NCBI GenBank assembly: GCA_030522415.1
Contig: CM060121.1
Span: forward strand, 7,844,476-7,908,475
Reading direction: 5' to 3'
DNA: 64,000 nt
Origin: Channallabes apus
Taxonomy: Eukaryota > Chordata > Actinopteri > Siluriformes > Clariidae
Both the position numbers and the translations under genes were made by a program. Positions within the stretch are counted from its first letter, which is position 1, and each line of letters starts with the position of its first letter. The notes below the pieces were generated by a model. It saw only the letters and a list, made by a program, of their open reading frames with translations, made no database searches and was not told the DNA's origin. Below are positions 23,050-34,709 of the stretch, piece by piece.

Positions 23050-23655
23050 ATCTTAAATGGCAGAGTTGGTAGAATGTTTTCAATAGAACTGAACTTGGCA
23101 ACTTGACTGCTCTGCTAATCAGATCCAAATGTAGCTGTTGCGGAAAACATGGACCTAAAATGATCTGTAATCTATGTTTCTTCTTTTTAATAACTTCAAC
23201 TCAACTCTTCCTGACTCAACTAGTCATGAAGGCTAAGTTCAACAGTGGGTTACGCAAGTCAATAGCAACAGGTGATTCATGAGATGGGTTCCCTGTTAAA
23301 CTTGGTTCCTCTCAATGTCTCAAATACAGTGTAAAAATAAATCAGGAGCTGAGTACACTGCATTTATAAATAATAAGGATTTTTGCCTGGTAATACTTTA
23401 CAGCTTGGTTTCTTAATTAATTAGTTATTAACATACAGTATATAGTTATTTATCAAATTATTATTAACGGTATACAGTATAATACAACAATACAGTAAAG
23501 TGCTATTGTAGTAGTCTTTGAGTAATAACTATTCAACTATTTACTATGTTCACTAAAGCATAAGGATTTTCTAACTATTATTCATTTACTATGCCAAGAA
23601 AATCATAATTACAAAACATCACATTCGAATCTCTGTGTTATCTACACATATATAA
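23050..23655. other. No gene recognised; clustered TACAGTA
   Basis: AT-rich; TACAGTA at 23434, 23473 and 23491 within 65 bases. Confidence 0.45.
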
Positions 23656-23689
23656 TGCATTCCCCCCAAAAAATCCCCCTTGAGCTTTG

Positions 23690-23943
23690 TCCCTTTTTTA
23701 TCCTAGTGGTCACTAAATCAGATCTGCCACAAGTTTTGCGCTGGATGGCCTTCCTGTCATACCCCTTCCATTTGTCTAACTGTTCTTGGAACCTGCACTG
23801 CATTGTGTGGGGAGTAGCATCATGGGTCTTGTCTAAGGTCCCAACAGTGGCAACTACTGTAAGTGGTGGTGGAGCTAAAATCCCAGACCCTCCAATCAGC
23901 AGCCCAAAGCCTCAACCGTCTAAGCCACCTCCTCCTCACCCCA
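23690..23943 (-). mobile_element. tRNA-derived SINE sharing the body of the 6161 family
   Basis: The reverse complement carries GACAGGAAGGCCATCCAGCG and GTTCCAAGAACAGTTAGAC, alignable to the body of 6161-6402, behind a different tRNA-like head (GTGGCTTAGACGGTTGAGGC). The two heads on a common body suggest related SINE subfamilies. Confidence 0.6.
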
Positions 23944-24002
23944 AAAAAAGTTTTTTTTGTTTGTTTGATCACTCACACAAGTAAACACTACTGCTAAATT
24001 TG

Positions 24003-24172
24003 GAAACACCAATCAGCATATACCGCATGTTTTTGGACATATGAGAGGAACCCTACTGTAAGTACCCGGAGGAAACCCACCAAGCACTGGTAGAACTTGT
24101 AAACTCCATCACAAACAGAGCAGAAACAAGATTTAAATACCCACTCCTGGAGATGTGAGGTGAAGGTGCTAG
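24003..24172 (-). mobile_element. V-SINE fragment carrying an excision-footprint heptamer
   Basis: Reverse copy of the V-SINE centre and head, missing the 3' end. Where the copy at 10592-10954 reads GGAAACCGGAGTACCCGG, this copy has TACTGTA at 24054-24060; deleting CTGTA restores the same 18-base length. Confidence 0.75.
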
Positions 24173-24174
24173 TA

Positions 24175-25238
24175 AGTTGTTAGAGATGAATCATATTGCA
24201 AAGTGTTACGTTTTTAAGGTATGAAATCACGATTCTGCAAAATAGGGCAAAGTCAAATAGAGAAAATTTTTACAAATTCAGTGTTTAAAATTAAATATAG
24301 AAATATAGAACCAACACAGAACCATTTCCATTTATTCTGACAGAATAACAGTATTGTGGTGGAATGTAGAGAGGCACTTACTGAGATATTTTAAAGATAT
24401 TTTACAGATTTATTTTAATCATTATACATAGAATGTGTTGTCACAAATTACCGACTCTGCGCAGTTCAAAGCATGACAGGGGCTGAGTTCACTGCGTGTG
24501 CTTTTTTTCATATTGCCACTTGTCTTTGATGGAGATAATTCATCTCTGCACCTGTCTCATAATTGCTCTGTTTATTTGTGCACATGTTTTGATCTCATTT
24601 TGTGATTAATTAATTTTTGTATATCTAATTTAGCTTTGTAAATAAATCTTCAGCATTAAATTAAATTTTTTATTTTTACGTTAATACAATCTAAGCAATT
24701 TCATTTTATTTATTTAGTACTTAATGTACTTACTAGAATAAACTGTTTAACCAATCTTGTTAAACAATGTTAAAAGTAAAAAAATGTTTAAAAGTGTAAT
24801 ACTTAATATTAGTGCTGTTAATAGATTTTGCTGTTAATAGATACATTTTTACCTAGTTAAACGCCTTCTTAGCCTGTAATTAATCATGATTAATCACAAT
24901 TTTAAAATACTCATTTTGTTTTATTTTAAACTTATAAAAAATGTGTCAAAATTGATTGAGTCATTTGGATCACTAGTGGAAGTTCATTGGTGGTGGTGGA
25001 GGCCTCCATTCAGACGTCTAGACGTTACTTTGCTGTATACACTTAACAGATCCATAATGATTTCATATCTCCATACTTCTTCCAGGTATTCCAGTACCTA
25101 CTATAACCCGGAAACCCTAATGTTTAAATGTCTTCTATCACTTTGTCCCTACATCCTTTTAGACATTCTGTCTGAATGAGAACTTCACGCAACCTTTCAC
25201 ATCTGTCAAAGCATCATAACCAATCTTCTTGCCATTAC
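24175..25238. other. No gene recognised
   Basis: AT-rich sequence without recognisable coding content or repeats. Confidence 0.45.
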
Positions 25239-25239
25239 C

Positions 25240-25446
25240 ACTCCAATACTGTTATCTGATATCACTGAGACGAGGATGGCTTCCCTGTTGAGTCTGGTTC
25301 CTGTCACGGTTCCTACTATTGCCATTTCAAGTTTTTCCTTGCCACCGTCATCCACAGCTTCCATAATTTACTTTTGAGTCTATAATGTGGCTTCGTGACA
25401 ATGACCACTTTTCAAAGCGCTATATAAATAAAACTGAATTGAATCA
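25240..25446 (+). mobile_element. LINE 3' end, plus-strand copy
   Basis: ATCACTGAGACGAGGATGGC, then TTTTTCCTTGCCACCGTC, then CAAAGCGCTATATAAATAAA and a GAATTGAAT tail. Same family as 8615-8815, reverse orientation. Confidence 0.65.
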
Positions 25447-26689
25447 AATTACTTTGGAGACTGTAAGTGTAACTGTGCTGTGAGTCTTTCAGGCTCAGAA
25501 TGTTATTATCCACTCTCCCTGCTGACTCACACACTTCCACTTCCAGCCACTAACCTTATCTTGTCAGCTACTGTACTGAAGGTTCTGCAATAATGAATGG
25601 TGTTGATTTTGATGCCAGGGGGAAGGTCTAGGAATCTTCAAACAAAAAGGGGGGAGGGGGGGGGGCTGATCTTATAGCTGCACAGAGATTCTTGAAATAA
25701 ATAAATCTGATTGACTATCTGCTAGAGATCTGGAAGTTTCTGTAATAGTTTCCGTGTCTCAGATTAGCGTAATGACGAGTCTGGCTTCAGCAGCATGTGC
25801 TTAGTGTTTGATTTCACCAGATATCTCACATCTCATATAAAGCTCATAACCAGCTCATTAAGAACTTCTTAAATATCACGGCACCTTCAATTTCCTCTTG
25901 CTGTGCCATTTCCTCATCACAAGTCCTAGTCCATTTCTCCAGTCCACGACTGCTCTTGAGTCCATGAGTACTTTCTGGTTTGCACATGTAGCTCTTATAT
26001 TTCTTATACTGGTTATGATATTTATATATTTCTCTGTCTCGCAGGGCTAGACCATTGAGAAAGAAAAGACACCAGTGCATGGACTACCTACGTACTAATT
26101 GTGTTGCTCTTTAGGGGAACAATAACTTTTTTCTCTGGTCTGTGTACGTTTTATCCCCCTTTCATATCAGCACAGGAAAGTGTGCCATTTGACTTCGAAT
26201 GACCCTATGTTATTCAGGATAGCACCTTGAACACCCCAAACACAGGGCTAAAACTTACAGCCACTCCTTTCATTTCCTGTTCCATTATTTTTGTGTTCTT
26301 TCATCTTACAGTACTGTTCCACTGAAGATAACACCATAAACCCACTTCACACATGAGATACTGCCAGAATGTGTGAGCACAAGCTTTATACTGGAGTGAT
26401 TGCGCAATAAGGTCTGACTGATATACTTCACAAGTTTATGGTGTCATTGACAGAAATTAAAGGCACCAATAATGTTTCTTTAAATATTCTGTGCAAAAGC
26501 TCACAGTGAAGCAATAATGAAAGTCCATGCATTTATTTAGTGAACACTCATACACTATGTACTGTATATGCTACTGTAACACTGCAGTTTAAATAGGATT
26601 TATGCCACCTAACGTAGCCACGTACACTTACAGTATATAATTGTTGTTTCTTTCATTTTTGAAAAACAAAAATTAAAACAACACACACG
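25447..26689. other. No gene recognised
   Basis: A G-rich run lies near 25650-25665. TACAGTA/TACTGTA words are at 25569, 26307, 26561, 26573 and 26630. Confidence 0.45.
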
Positions 26690-27040
26690 TTCCCAGTTCC
26701 CAGTCAACATCACTGCCATGTTTTACAGCACTGACTCTCTTATAGGGTCAACAGACACTTAACAAGCACTATTGATTGTTGAACGTTTTTCCTAATAATG
26801 TTCCAATACTGGCCCTCAAGAATCCCAGAAAACTGTAAGCGTCAATTTTCCAGCTAATAGTTGCCTTTTGAACTTTTTGTCAGTCGGCAATTGATAACGT
26901 TTCTGTTCCATGCTGTTTACTCTCAGGCTCGTAGTAATGCATCCAGGTCTCATCAGCAGGTACATCTTCAGACCACAAAAAATGTATCACTGCACGCTGT
27001 TCTTTATTTATGCAAATCACATCTGAGGCAGAAGTCTTAT
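26690..27040 (-). pseudogene. Mariner transposase relic, internally deleted
   Basis: On the minus strand EQRAVIHFLWSEDVP, resembling the N-terminal helix-turn-helix start of mariner transposases, runs directly into DETWMHYYEPESKQHGTE, which contains the catalytic-region signature DETWxHxxxPESK. The intervening transposase is missing without breaking the frame, so this is a deletion derivative. Confidence 0.65.
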
Positions 27041-27290
27041 ATAACTGTAGTGCAGATAAGTTTAAACTGTATAACATGAGAATCTTTTTCGGATAGAGTC
27101 CAAGATAAGTCATGCTACTCATAGACAATGTACAGTATATTATAAGAATTCAAGTTGATGCTCACAGTTGTATCATCAGTGAAATGGATTAAACATTTTA
27201 TACAGAATATCAAAAATATACATATTGTATATAATAAAATCACATTTGTTCACACACAAAAAGGGCAAAAAGACAAAAAAAATATTCATT

Positions 27291-27546
27291 AGAAATCCCA
27301 CACGTTTCCTCCGGTACTCCGGTTTCCTCCCACAGGCCAAAGACATGCAGATTAGGCTAATTGGTGTTCCCAAAATTGACCATAGTGTGTGAATGAGTGT
27401 GTGTGTGTGCTCTGTGATGGATTGGCACGCTGTCCAGGGTGTACCCTGCCTCGTGCCCCGAGTCTCCTGGGATAGGCTCCAGGCCCCCACGACCCTAATA
27501 CAGGATCAAGCGGTATAGAAGATGAATGAATGAAGAAATCCCACAC
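27291..27546 (+). mobile_element. V-SINE, 5'-truncated, with 13-bp target duplication
   Basis: Starts inside the conserved centre (GTTTCCTCCGG) and continues through TTAGGCTAATTGGTGTTCCC to GGCTCCAGGCCCCCACGACC and a GAAT tail. AGAAATCCCACAC flanks it at 27291-27303 and 27534-27546. The truncation plus duplication shows LINE-type target-primed insertion. Confidence 0.92.
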
Positions 27547-27549
27547 ACT

Positions 27550-28076
27550 GGCCTAGATTAGAGAATGTTTTGGACCTGCTGAAATGTATGACTGTATTAA
27601 TTCTGCTGAATCATAAAGAGTCTAACATGAACGGGTCACACTTTAGCTTTTAGAAAAACAATACTGAGTCCATTCATCTCTTTATTCCCCTCGTCGCTCT
27701 CGGACGCTGGAAGTTCTACCCCTAAAACATGCATCCTGTTTAAATTTCCTAACAGTCCTTTTTATTGCTCTTTCCTGTCTTGAATTTCGTAAAATTGCCT
27801 AGCCATTTGGAGGCTTTTTTGGCACTTTTTCTTGTAGTAAAAAAAGAAAACATTCATTATTTCAACAGAAAACATTATTTCAGAACACTTCACTGACACA
27901 TTCGTATTACATCATCAGCACTGACTGCAGAGCCACTTGCGAAATATAGTGATGGAGCTGATGATTTATTTTCTTTATCTTTTTTGGGGGGCCAAATTTA
28001 AGTAAAATTGCACAAAAATATAAATGACACAAAACCATAGGTTAATGTATTTATTTATTGATGGATTGATTGATTG

Positions 28077-28120
<44 letters not shown>

Positions 28121-28200
28121 TTTTATGGGCTGAAGCCTAAGCAACATTAATGTATAGAGTTAAGGAATGTTCAAGATACGAAGAAAAAGTATTAATGAAT
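27550..28200. other. No gene recognised
   Basis: AT-rich, with an (ATT)n run at about 28085-28117. Confidence 0.45.
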
Positions 28201-28203
28201 TAA

Positions 28204-28254
28204 ATGAGGGAAAAAAGGAAACAAATGTATATATACATTTGTTTCCTTTTTTCC

Positions 28255-28333
<79 letters not shown>
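28204..28333. repeat. Perfect 56-bp palindrome beside a long (AT)n array
   Basis: 28204-28259 equals its own reverse complement: ATGAGGGAAAAAAGGAAACA at the left, TGTATATATACA at the centre. A pure AT array of about 37 units starts at its right edge. No transposon ends recognised. Confidence 0.95.
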
Positions 28334-28336
<3 letters not shown>

Positions 28337-28448
28337 TAAATCATAGAACAAAGAACAAAGCTGAAATAAAAATATAGCATGAGAAATGAATAGCATGAAA
28401 AAAAGGAAAAGGATGAAATAAGGAAAAGTTAGTACGAGGGAGCATATG

Positions 28449-29615
28449 CAGAGGTGGAAAGTAACGAATTACATTTACTCGCGTTACTGTAATTGAGTAG
28501 CTTTTTTGTGTATTTCTACTTTTTAAAATCTGTAATTTTACTTTTACTTAAGTACGTTTTATTTGAAGTATTGTAATTCGCTACATTTTAAATCATATTC
28601 GTTACTGAGTAAAAAAATAAATGAATGAAAATGATAAAATAATAAAAAAAAATATTATGCTTTGTATAAATGCTCCGTTGCGCTCGCGTGTGTGTATCAT
28701 GTCCTGGTCGCGCGCCGCTCCAGACTCCACTCCAGGTTTTCTGACATCTCCCTGACCTTCCACACGGTCGCTTCCGCCCTAAGAGTGACGTCATCGACTA
28801 GCGCGACTAATGATAAACCGGAGAGAGACGCGGGAAAGATGAAAGAGATTGTGATTTTGGCGTTTTGATATTTGGTTGTGTATTCCGGTTTTGACTTTTT
28901 GCCTCCAATTGACTTTGATTATTGCTTTGTCCCTTTGGTTTGGTTGGTCTTTGTATATATTTGTAGATAATTTCATTGTTTTTGGTTTGGGAGTCCGGGA
29001 AGGTACCTGTATTATTTATTCATTTATTTATTTATTTATTTATTTTTTGCAGGTAATCTAGCTACTAAATATAAATACCATTTTGGTTATTATTTTGTCC
29101 ACCCTGAATCTGATCCTCCTCCTCCTCCTCCTGTTGTGTGTGTGTGTGTGTATACAAGCATCATTATTTCATCAGTTAATGATTGGATCTAGTTCTTTCT
29201 GCCATATACCACCATTTCCATACAGTTTAAAATAGAACCCTGAACCATTCTTTTGCTGTTTGGCCCTAGATTGGGACGTAACATCATATTTAAGTGACCA
29301 CTTTGATTTTCAAGCACAAGAAAGACAACAGCTTTATTATGCAAAGGTGTTCCTTCAGTTAAAAACAACTAGTTTGAGATTTATATCTGCTGATCTTTTT
29401 TGAACTACGCTAGAATGCCTCATCCCACCCCCGCTGTTAAAAAAATAAAAAAGTAACTCTAACTTTTACTCTGAGTAAATTTTTTAATGAGCTACTTTTT
29501 ACTTTTACTTGAGTAGATTTTTATAATGGTAACTTTACTTGTACTTAAGTAAAATTTCACTGAAGTAACAGTACTTGTACTTGAGTACAAAATTTTATTA
29601 CTCTTTCCACCTCTG
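28449..29615. mobile_element. Tol2-like hAT element, non-autonomous, 1,167 bp
   Basis: The ends are CAGAGGTGGAAAGTAACGAA and the complement of CTTTCCACCTCTG. Flanks AGCATATG (28441-28448) and AGCATATA (29616-29623) form an 8-bp duplication with one mismatch, the size expected of hAT elements. Subterminal ACTT/AAGTA repeats are Tol2-like. The interior has a GC-rich stretch at about 28670-28830 and an (ATTT)n run near 29010-29045, but no transposase. Confidence 0.85.
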
Positions 29616-29623
29616 AGCATATA

Positions 29624-30223
29624 TAATACTGGGAGTCAGGGATGTAAATTTATCAGATTGATGGATGGTTAGTGTTGATTGTTAAAAGCTAATTCTGCTT
29701 AGCTAGCAGGTTAAAGTGAGAGTAACGGATAGAAAGAGACGCCTGAAAAATAGTAGTGGACAAACAAGCGGACGAATGGACAGTGATTGATATGAGGAAA
29801 GTGTTAGGTGTTGTAGCTTAACAGGGAGTAATAATGGTGGTGCAAAGATAAGATGGAGTGATACGTCAAGGAGAAATAGACCATATAAATGGTGCCTGAT
29901 GGAGACAGAGGACCACTAGAGTAGATGATGATAAGTGAGGGGAGAGAGAGAAAGAAATAGTATTGCTACTGCTAATAAATTGCAGCATTTGGACAGGTTT
30001 AAACCATCTGGGAACATACCTTAGTGTCTTTACACATTAAATAAAATCCCAATGAAACATGAACTTTCCTCTTAGATTGAGATATGATTGATTATTACAC
30101 TAATAATAAGAGGAGGTTAGCAGTTACTACCATGACAATTATACTAGTATTATATGAAACCAAAAATAGGTGGCATGGTGACCTACAGTATGTTGTGTTA
30201 CCGGCACAAATCTGTGCCTCTTG
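29624..30223. other. No gene recognised
   Basis: No recognisable coding sequence or repeat; TACAGTA at 30184. Confidence 0.45.
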
Positions 30224-30400
30224 GATTAAGATTTTTCATTCATTCATTCATCTTCTATACCGCTTTATCCTGTATTTAGGGTCGTGGGGACCTGGAACCT
30301 ATCCCAGGAGACTCAGGGCACGAGGCAGGGTACACCCTGGACAGGGTGCCAATCTATTGCAGGGCGCACACACACACACACACACACGATTAAGTTTTTT
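30224..30400 (-). mobile_element. V-SINE 3' fragment with imperfect 13-bp duplication
   Basis: The SINE (30237-30387) retains only the L2-like 3' half and tail. GATTAAGATTTTT (30224-30236) and GATTAAGTTTTTT (30388-30400) flank it with one mismatch. Confidence 0.85.
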
Positions 30401-30602
30401 AAGTTTGTTTTATTCTTAATTCCTGGGATCGTGTTGGCTCTTGTGTAGGCTTTGATTATGTTTATATTAATAATATATTTATTACTTTTGTTAATGAAAT
30501 AATATAAAAAGATTGGCTTTTTAAAAATCTTATGGTACAATAAGTCCCGACCAAATAAAGTAGCACTATAAAAACTATAAAAATATATATATTTTACACA
30601 TA

Positions 30603-31146
30603 CAGTGCTGTGCAAAAGTCTTAAGCCACCTCTCATTTCTTTAGATTTTTTCCCCAAAGAACCGGACGTTTTATTTTTAATGTATTATTGAGGAATAGTT
30701 CTCCAGGCTTCCTGAAAAAAAAAATCCTAAAATGTTCTTTTCAGCTATTTTTGGCAAAACGCCTTTCATTTTTAGCTCATTACCTGTACCTGAACAGTTT
30801 CAGAGGAATGTTTTTTTGAAAAAACTTAAAAACATCTAACTTGAGGCATGAACCAGTGAGAAACAGGTGCACATCATGACAAATGCTTACTGTAGTATAC
30901 TGGAGATGCTGAATGCTGAGTTGTTAGAACAGATGAGAGGGGGAATGAGGTTGCTGCTGAGGTTGTTACATAAACATTAATATTAAAAATTTTTACATTT
31001 AGGCATTTTGCAGGCAGTCACAGTAAAACTTGTGAATGTTGAAAACATGTGTTCCTATTTCTTAAATCTACAGATTAATTTAATCTCTATCTTTCTGTTT
31101 AATATGAAGAGATCAGGAGGTGGCTCACGACTTTTGCATTGTACTG
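30603..31146. mobile_element. Tc1/mariner-type MITE, 544 bp, TA flanks
   Basis: The left end CAGTGCTGTGCAAAAGTCTT and the complement of the right end CAGTACAATGCAAAAGTCGT form terminal inverted repeats of about 30 bp. TA lies on each side (30601-30602, 31147-31148). No transposase. A second partial copy is at 22015-22406. Its own end creates a TACTGTA at 31142 that must not be counted as a footprint. Confidence 0.8.
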
Positions 31147-31149
31147 TAT

Positions 31150-31930
31150 AAAATTTCAGTACGTCGATCAAGAGAAATTTCTCATTAGTTAGTATTTTTG
31201 TGTTTAAATCTTCACATATTTTTCCTACTTTTTTGAGTGCAAACTTTCATAGAAGCGATTTATGCATACTATAAATCCATTTGTATCCAGCTTGATAAAA
31301 TGTGGTAATTTAGAAGTAACATAATTAAAAGCTTAACATAATGGCAAATAATGCCCAGTAGTATCCATGCTTACTATAATTTCATTGTAAATAATGATAT
31401 TAGCACCTAATTCAACAGTAGCAAATGATTTCATCTTGCTAGGTTTGGAATAATGTACTGTAGATTAGCATAAACCAATGTGAATAATGCTATGACAATG
31501 ATTGTGGGATTACACTTTGTACAATCTGACACTAGCAATTATAATACTGAGATTACTGGAGATAATTATTACACTTATAACAAGGATGATTACTGACAGA
31601 GATTAGCATTGCGGCAACAGGAAAAAAAATTATATTAGTGTCTTGGTTCAGCATAATCATTGTAGTGTCCAATAGAAAAGATACAAAAGTGTGTGTGAAT
31701 ATTAGTCTCCTAGCTCGATTTCAATGGAAATACCTAATATTACTATGTGAATGCGATTACTGGAGGCTTGAATTTACCGATAAAGTCTTCAGCACCAGGG
31801 TTGTGTAACTGTCAGAAGCTGTTCCAGGAAGATTTTCATGTCAGAGGAATTATTCCTTGGTAACAAGAGAAACTGCATTTTTCATTCTGCAGAATGAAAA
31901 AAAATTATCAGTATTACTAATTTCCAACAC
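31150..31930. other. No gene recognised
   Basis: AT-rich sequence; TACTGTA at 31456. Confidence 0.45.
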
Positions 31931-31931
31931 T

Positions 31932-32334
31932 ATAATCATGCAGGCGGCACGGTGGTGTAGTGGTTAGCACTGTCGCCTTGCACCTCCAGGGTCTGGGTTC
32001 GATTCCCCGGCCAGGAATATGTTAATTGTTTAAGATTCCCGTCTCTGTGTGCATGGAGTTTGCATGTTCTCCCCATGCTTGGTGGGTTTCCTCCCACAGT
32101 CCAAAGATATGCAGGTTAGGCTAATTGGCGTTCCCAAATTGCCCGTAGTGTGTGATTGCGTGTGTGAGTGTGTGTATGTGTATGTGTGTGTGCCCTGCGA
32201 TGGATTGGCACCCTGTCCAGGGTGTACCCCGCCTAGTGCCCGAAGTCTCCTGGGATAGGCTCCAGGTCCCCCGCGACCCTGAACACAGGATTAAGCGGTA
32301 TAGAAAATGAATGAATGAATGAATAATCATGCAG
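31932..32334 (+). mobile_element. V-SINE, full length, with perfect 12-bp duplication
   Basis: Complete head (GGTGTAGTGGTTAGCAC, GGTTCGATTCC), centre, 3' part and GAAT tail. ATAATCATGCAG flanks it at 31932-31943 and 32323-32334. In the head, GATTCCC is duplicated around a 26-base filler (32007-32033) containing AATATGTTAATTGTTTAAG, a 19-mer also found at 32782-32800. Confidence 0.95.
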
Positions 32335-32485
32335 TATTTTTGCATTTAGAAACAATCAAAACATTTAGAAAAGACACATAAATGAAGTCAAATATAAAAT
32401 AGACATTAAACCTCAAGCATCACCTTGTGAGTTTTGCAGCTTGTTTTGATTTCAAAACACGTTAAATGATTAATCATTAATACAG

Positions 32486-32533
<48 letters not shown>

Positions 32534-32915
32534 AATTCTTCAGAGGTTAAAAGTGTAAAGAAAGAGCATATAATTGTGTCAAATCCACTAATTGTACTCG
32601 GCAGCTGTTGCCAAAAGTCATTGTGCTCATTTTTGAGATCATTAACTTTCATCATGCTGAGTGAGAAGGAACAAAACTGTATTACCTGTTCATTGTTACC
32701 TTGACAACAGGCTTGATTTAACCCACGTGGCCAAAAACCCCATGTGCACTTCATCCATCTCGGTCTCTGGCACCTATTTGCAATATGTTAATTGTTTAAG
32801 TGTCAAGAAAACAGTATCCCTGTTACAATTCATCAACATACAAACAGAAGAAAACATGGATGGAAAACACTCTATGGATATTTATATGGAAAATATAAAA
32901 AAAAAATCTACAGCA

Positions 32916-32953
<38 letters not shown>

Positions 32954-33400
32954 ATTTAGTGTACAGTGGTGAGAATAGTTTTCAATTCTTGCGAGTACTA
33001 TGTAGCCAAAAGCTAAAGAGAATAAACCATGGAGGTAGTGGAAACTTTTGTTACAGGGTTAAATCGTAAATGGAAAGCTACTGTAGTGTGATATGTAGGG
33101 AATATAGTCCCTTGTTTCACACACTATTTAGTGCCCTTTGATCAGAATTTGGAGAAGCCTTGTGCTAGGCACTAGTTAGCTTTGAGGCTCATATTAGCCA
33201 TGAACAGAACAACATGGACAGTTCCAAGGCAATTTGGAATAATAGAAGCACTTACAAAGGAGACAAATGTTTAAGGTATGTTTAATGTTTAAGGCATAAG
33301 GTGACATAATGTTATAAAATAAATTTCTTTCGGAAAGTGCTTCCATGACTGGTTTTGAATGTATTTTTTAAATGTAGGGTGTGACTTACAAAAGTCCATT
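32335..33400. other. No gene recognised; two (GA)n tracts
   Basis: GA arrays lie at about 32487-32532 and 32921-32950. No coding sequence seen. Confidence 0.5.
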
Positions 33401-33479
33401 ATAAACTACATTATGAGAACACATCCTCATGTTAACAAACAGGTCAGGGTTTAAGAACACCATTAAGCTACTGAGTTTA

Positions 33480-33960
33480 GACGTGTAGTTCCTCCTGCGC
33501 CATTTGGTGCATCGGGCAGCAAGGCAAGCGTGATCAATTTGCCACAACTTTGGCCTCTTCCCACAAAATACCAATGCATGGAGATCGTCCATGAAGGTCC
33601 CGCACCATGTTGTGCATGGTCGTCCTTGTTTCCGCTTTCCTTTTGGTGGGGTCTATAGAATTGCTGATTTTTGGGTGTTGACTGGGTACAATATATGGCT
33701 TGAGATGACAGTATAATGTAATTGGGCAGACGAATTTACGTCGTCGTGTCGATCTTCTTAGTCGACCAAATCAACCGGAGCCGTTTGAAGACCGCCCCAG
33801 CCTATGAAATCAAGTTACATCGTAGTCGACGTCACCATTAGGATGCTGCCCATGTACAGTAGGTAAACCTGGGGACCTCCTTAAGCTGTTGCTGCCCCAC
33901 CATCACAGGGTGGTTTATAGCGACGCTGTACACAAGATAAGTCTTAAAGAAGATAAATTA
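33480..33960 (-). mobile_element. Unclassified interspersed repeat (possible LINE tail)
   Basis: GGTGCATCGGGCAGCAAGGC and ATGAAGGTCCCGCACCATGT are phrases I associate with a multicopy fish retroelement read in antisense, and GGTTTATAGCGACGCTGTAC fits the same family. Frames are broken. Low certainty. Confidence 0.3.
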
Positions 33961-34248
33961 ACAAATTAAGTTGCACAGATAACAAAGCATGAACAATGAT
34001 CTGGGGAGCTGGTTGAAAAGATATGGATGCATCTTCCTGATATCAGACAAATAGAGTTAGCAGACACAATACTGCCTATAAAAGTATTGAGTATCAAGTA
34101 GGGTTGTTCCGATTCCGATACTGGTATCGGAAATGCTACCGATACCACAAAAAAATCTGGCATCGGAATCGGCGAGTATTTGAGTCCACGTACCGATCCG
34201 ATACCATTTTCCTAAACATAACCTACAGTATTTACACCCCTTTAGGTA

Positions 34249-34679
34249 TGTGAAGGAGCAGGGCCGCGGAATCAGGCAACGGCCCATGAGCTAATGATCC
34301 CGGCGCTATAAAACACAGCGGGGAGTGTAGCTCGGGGTCTGACTGTTGGGAAGCTGGACTTTGTGACGCGGTGGATTCTATGAGAGACAGTGGCACAAGA
34401 GCGGGGCGATGTGATGCACCCAAGAGACTTTAAAAAGGTGGGCGCCTTTGATCTCCGCGAGAGGAGCGCGTGAACGAGCTGCGCGAGCTCCCGCGGCACG
34501 TTCACTTCCGCGTAGAGCCCGCCTTCGCATCCCTGCCGCCGAAGTGGAAAAGGCCGCAAAGAGCCTTTAACCCTTTCCTTCCCCATTTTTCGAAATAAAT
34601 TACCCTTTTTCCTGTAAGGCCTCGCCTCGTGTCTGTGTTTCATGGTGTCGCCCGTGCATTTAGGGTCGAACCTGTTACA
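34249..34679 (+). mobile_element. LTR-like GC-rich segment inside the hAT element
   Basis: Starts TGTGAAGGAGC and ends ACCTGTTACA, with a TATA-like CGCTATAAAAC near 34304 and AATAAA near 34594, all in LTR order. It is far more GC-rich than its surroundings. I found no 5-bp duplication at these ends, so the boundaries or the LTR identity may be wrong. Confidence 0.4.
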
Positions 34680-34709
34680 CAGGGCTAGTAGTATCTCACA
34701 CGGAAATAA

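Noticed and set aside
34249..34679. LTR-like segment as a third solo LTR
   Set aside because: TG...CA ends, a TATA-like box and AATAAA are in order, but no 5-bp duplication flanks the proposed ends. Kept only as a low-confidence feature.
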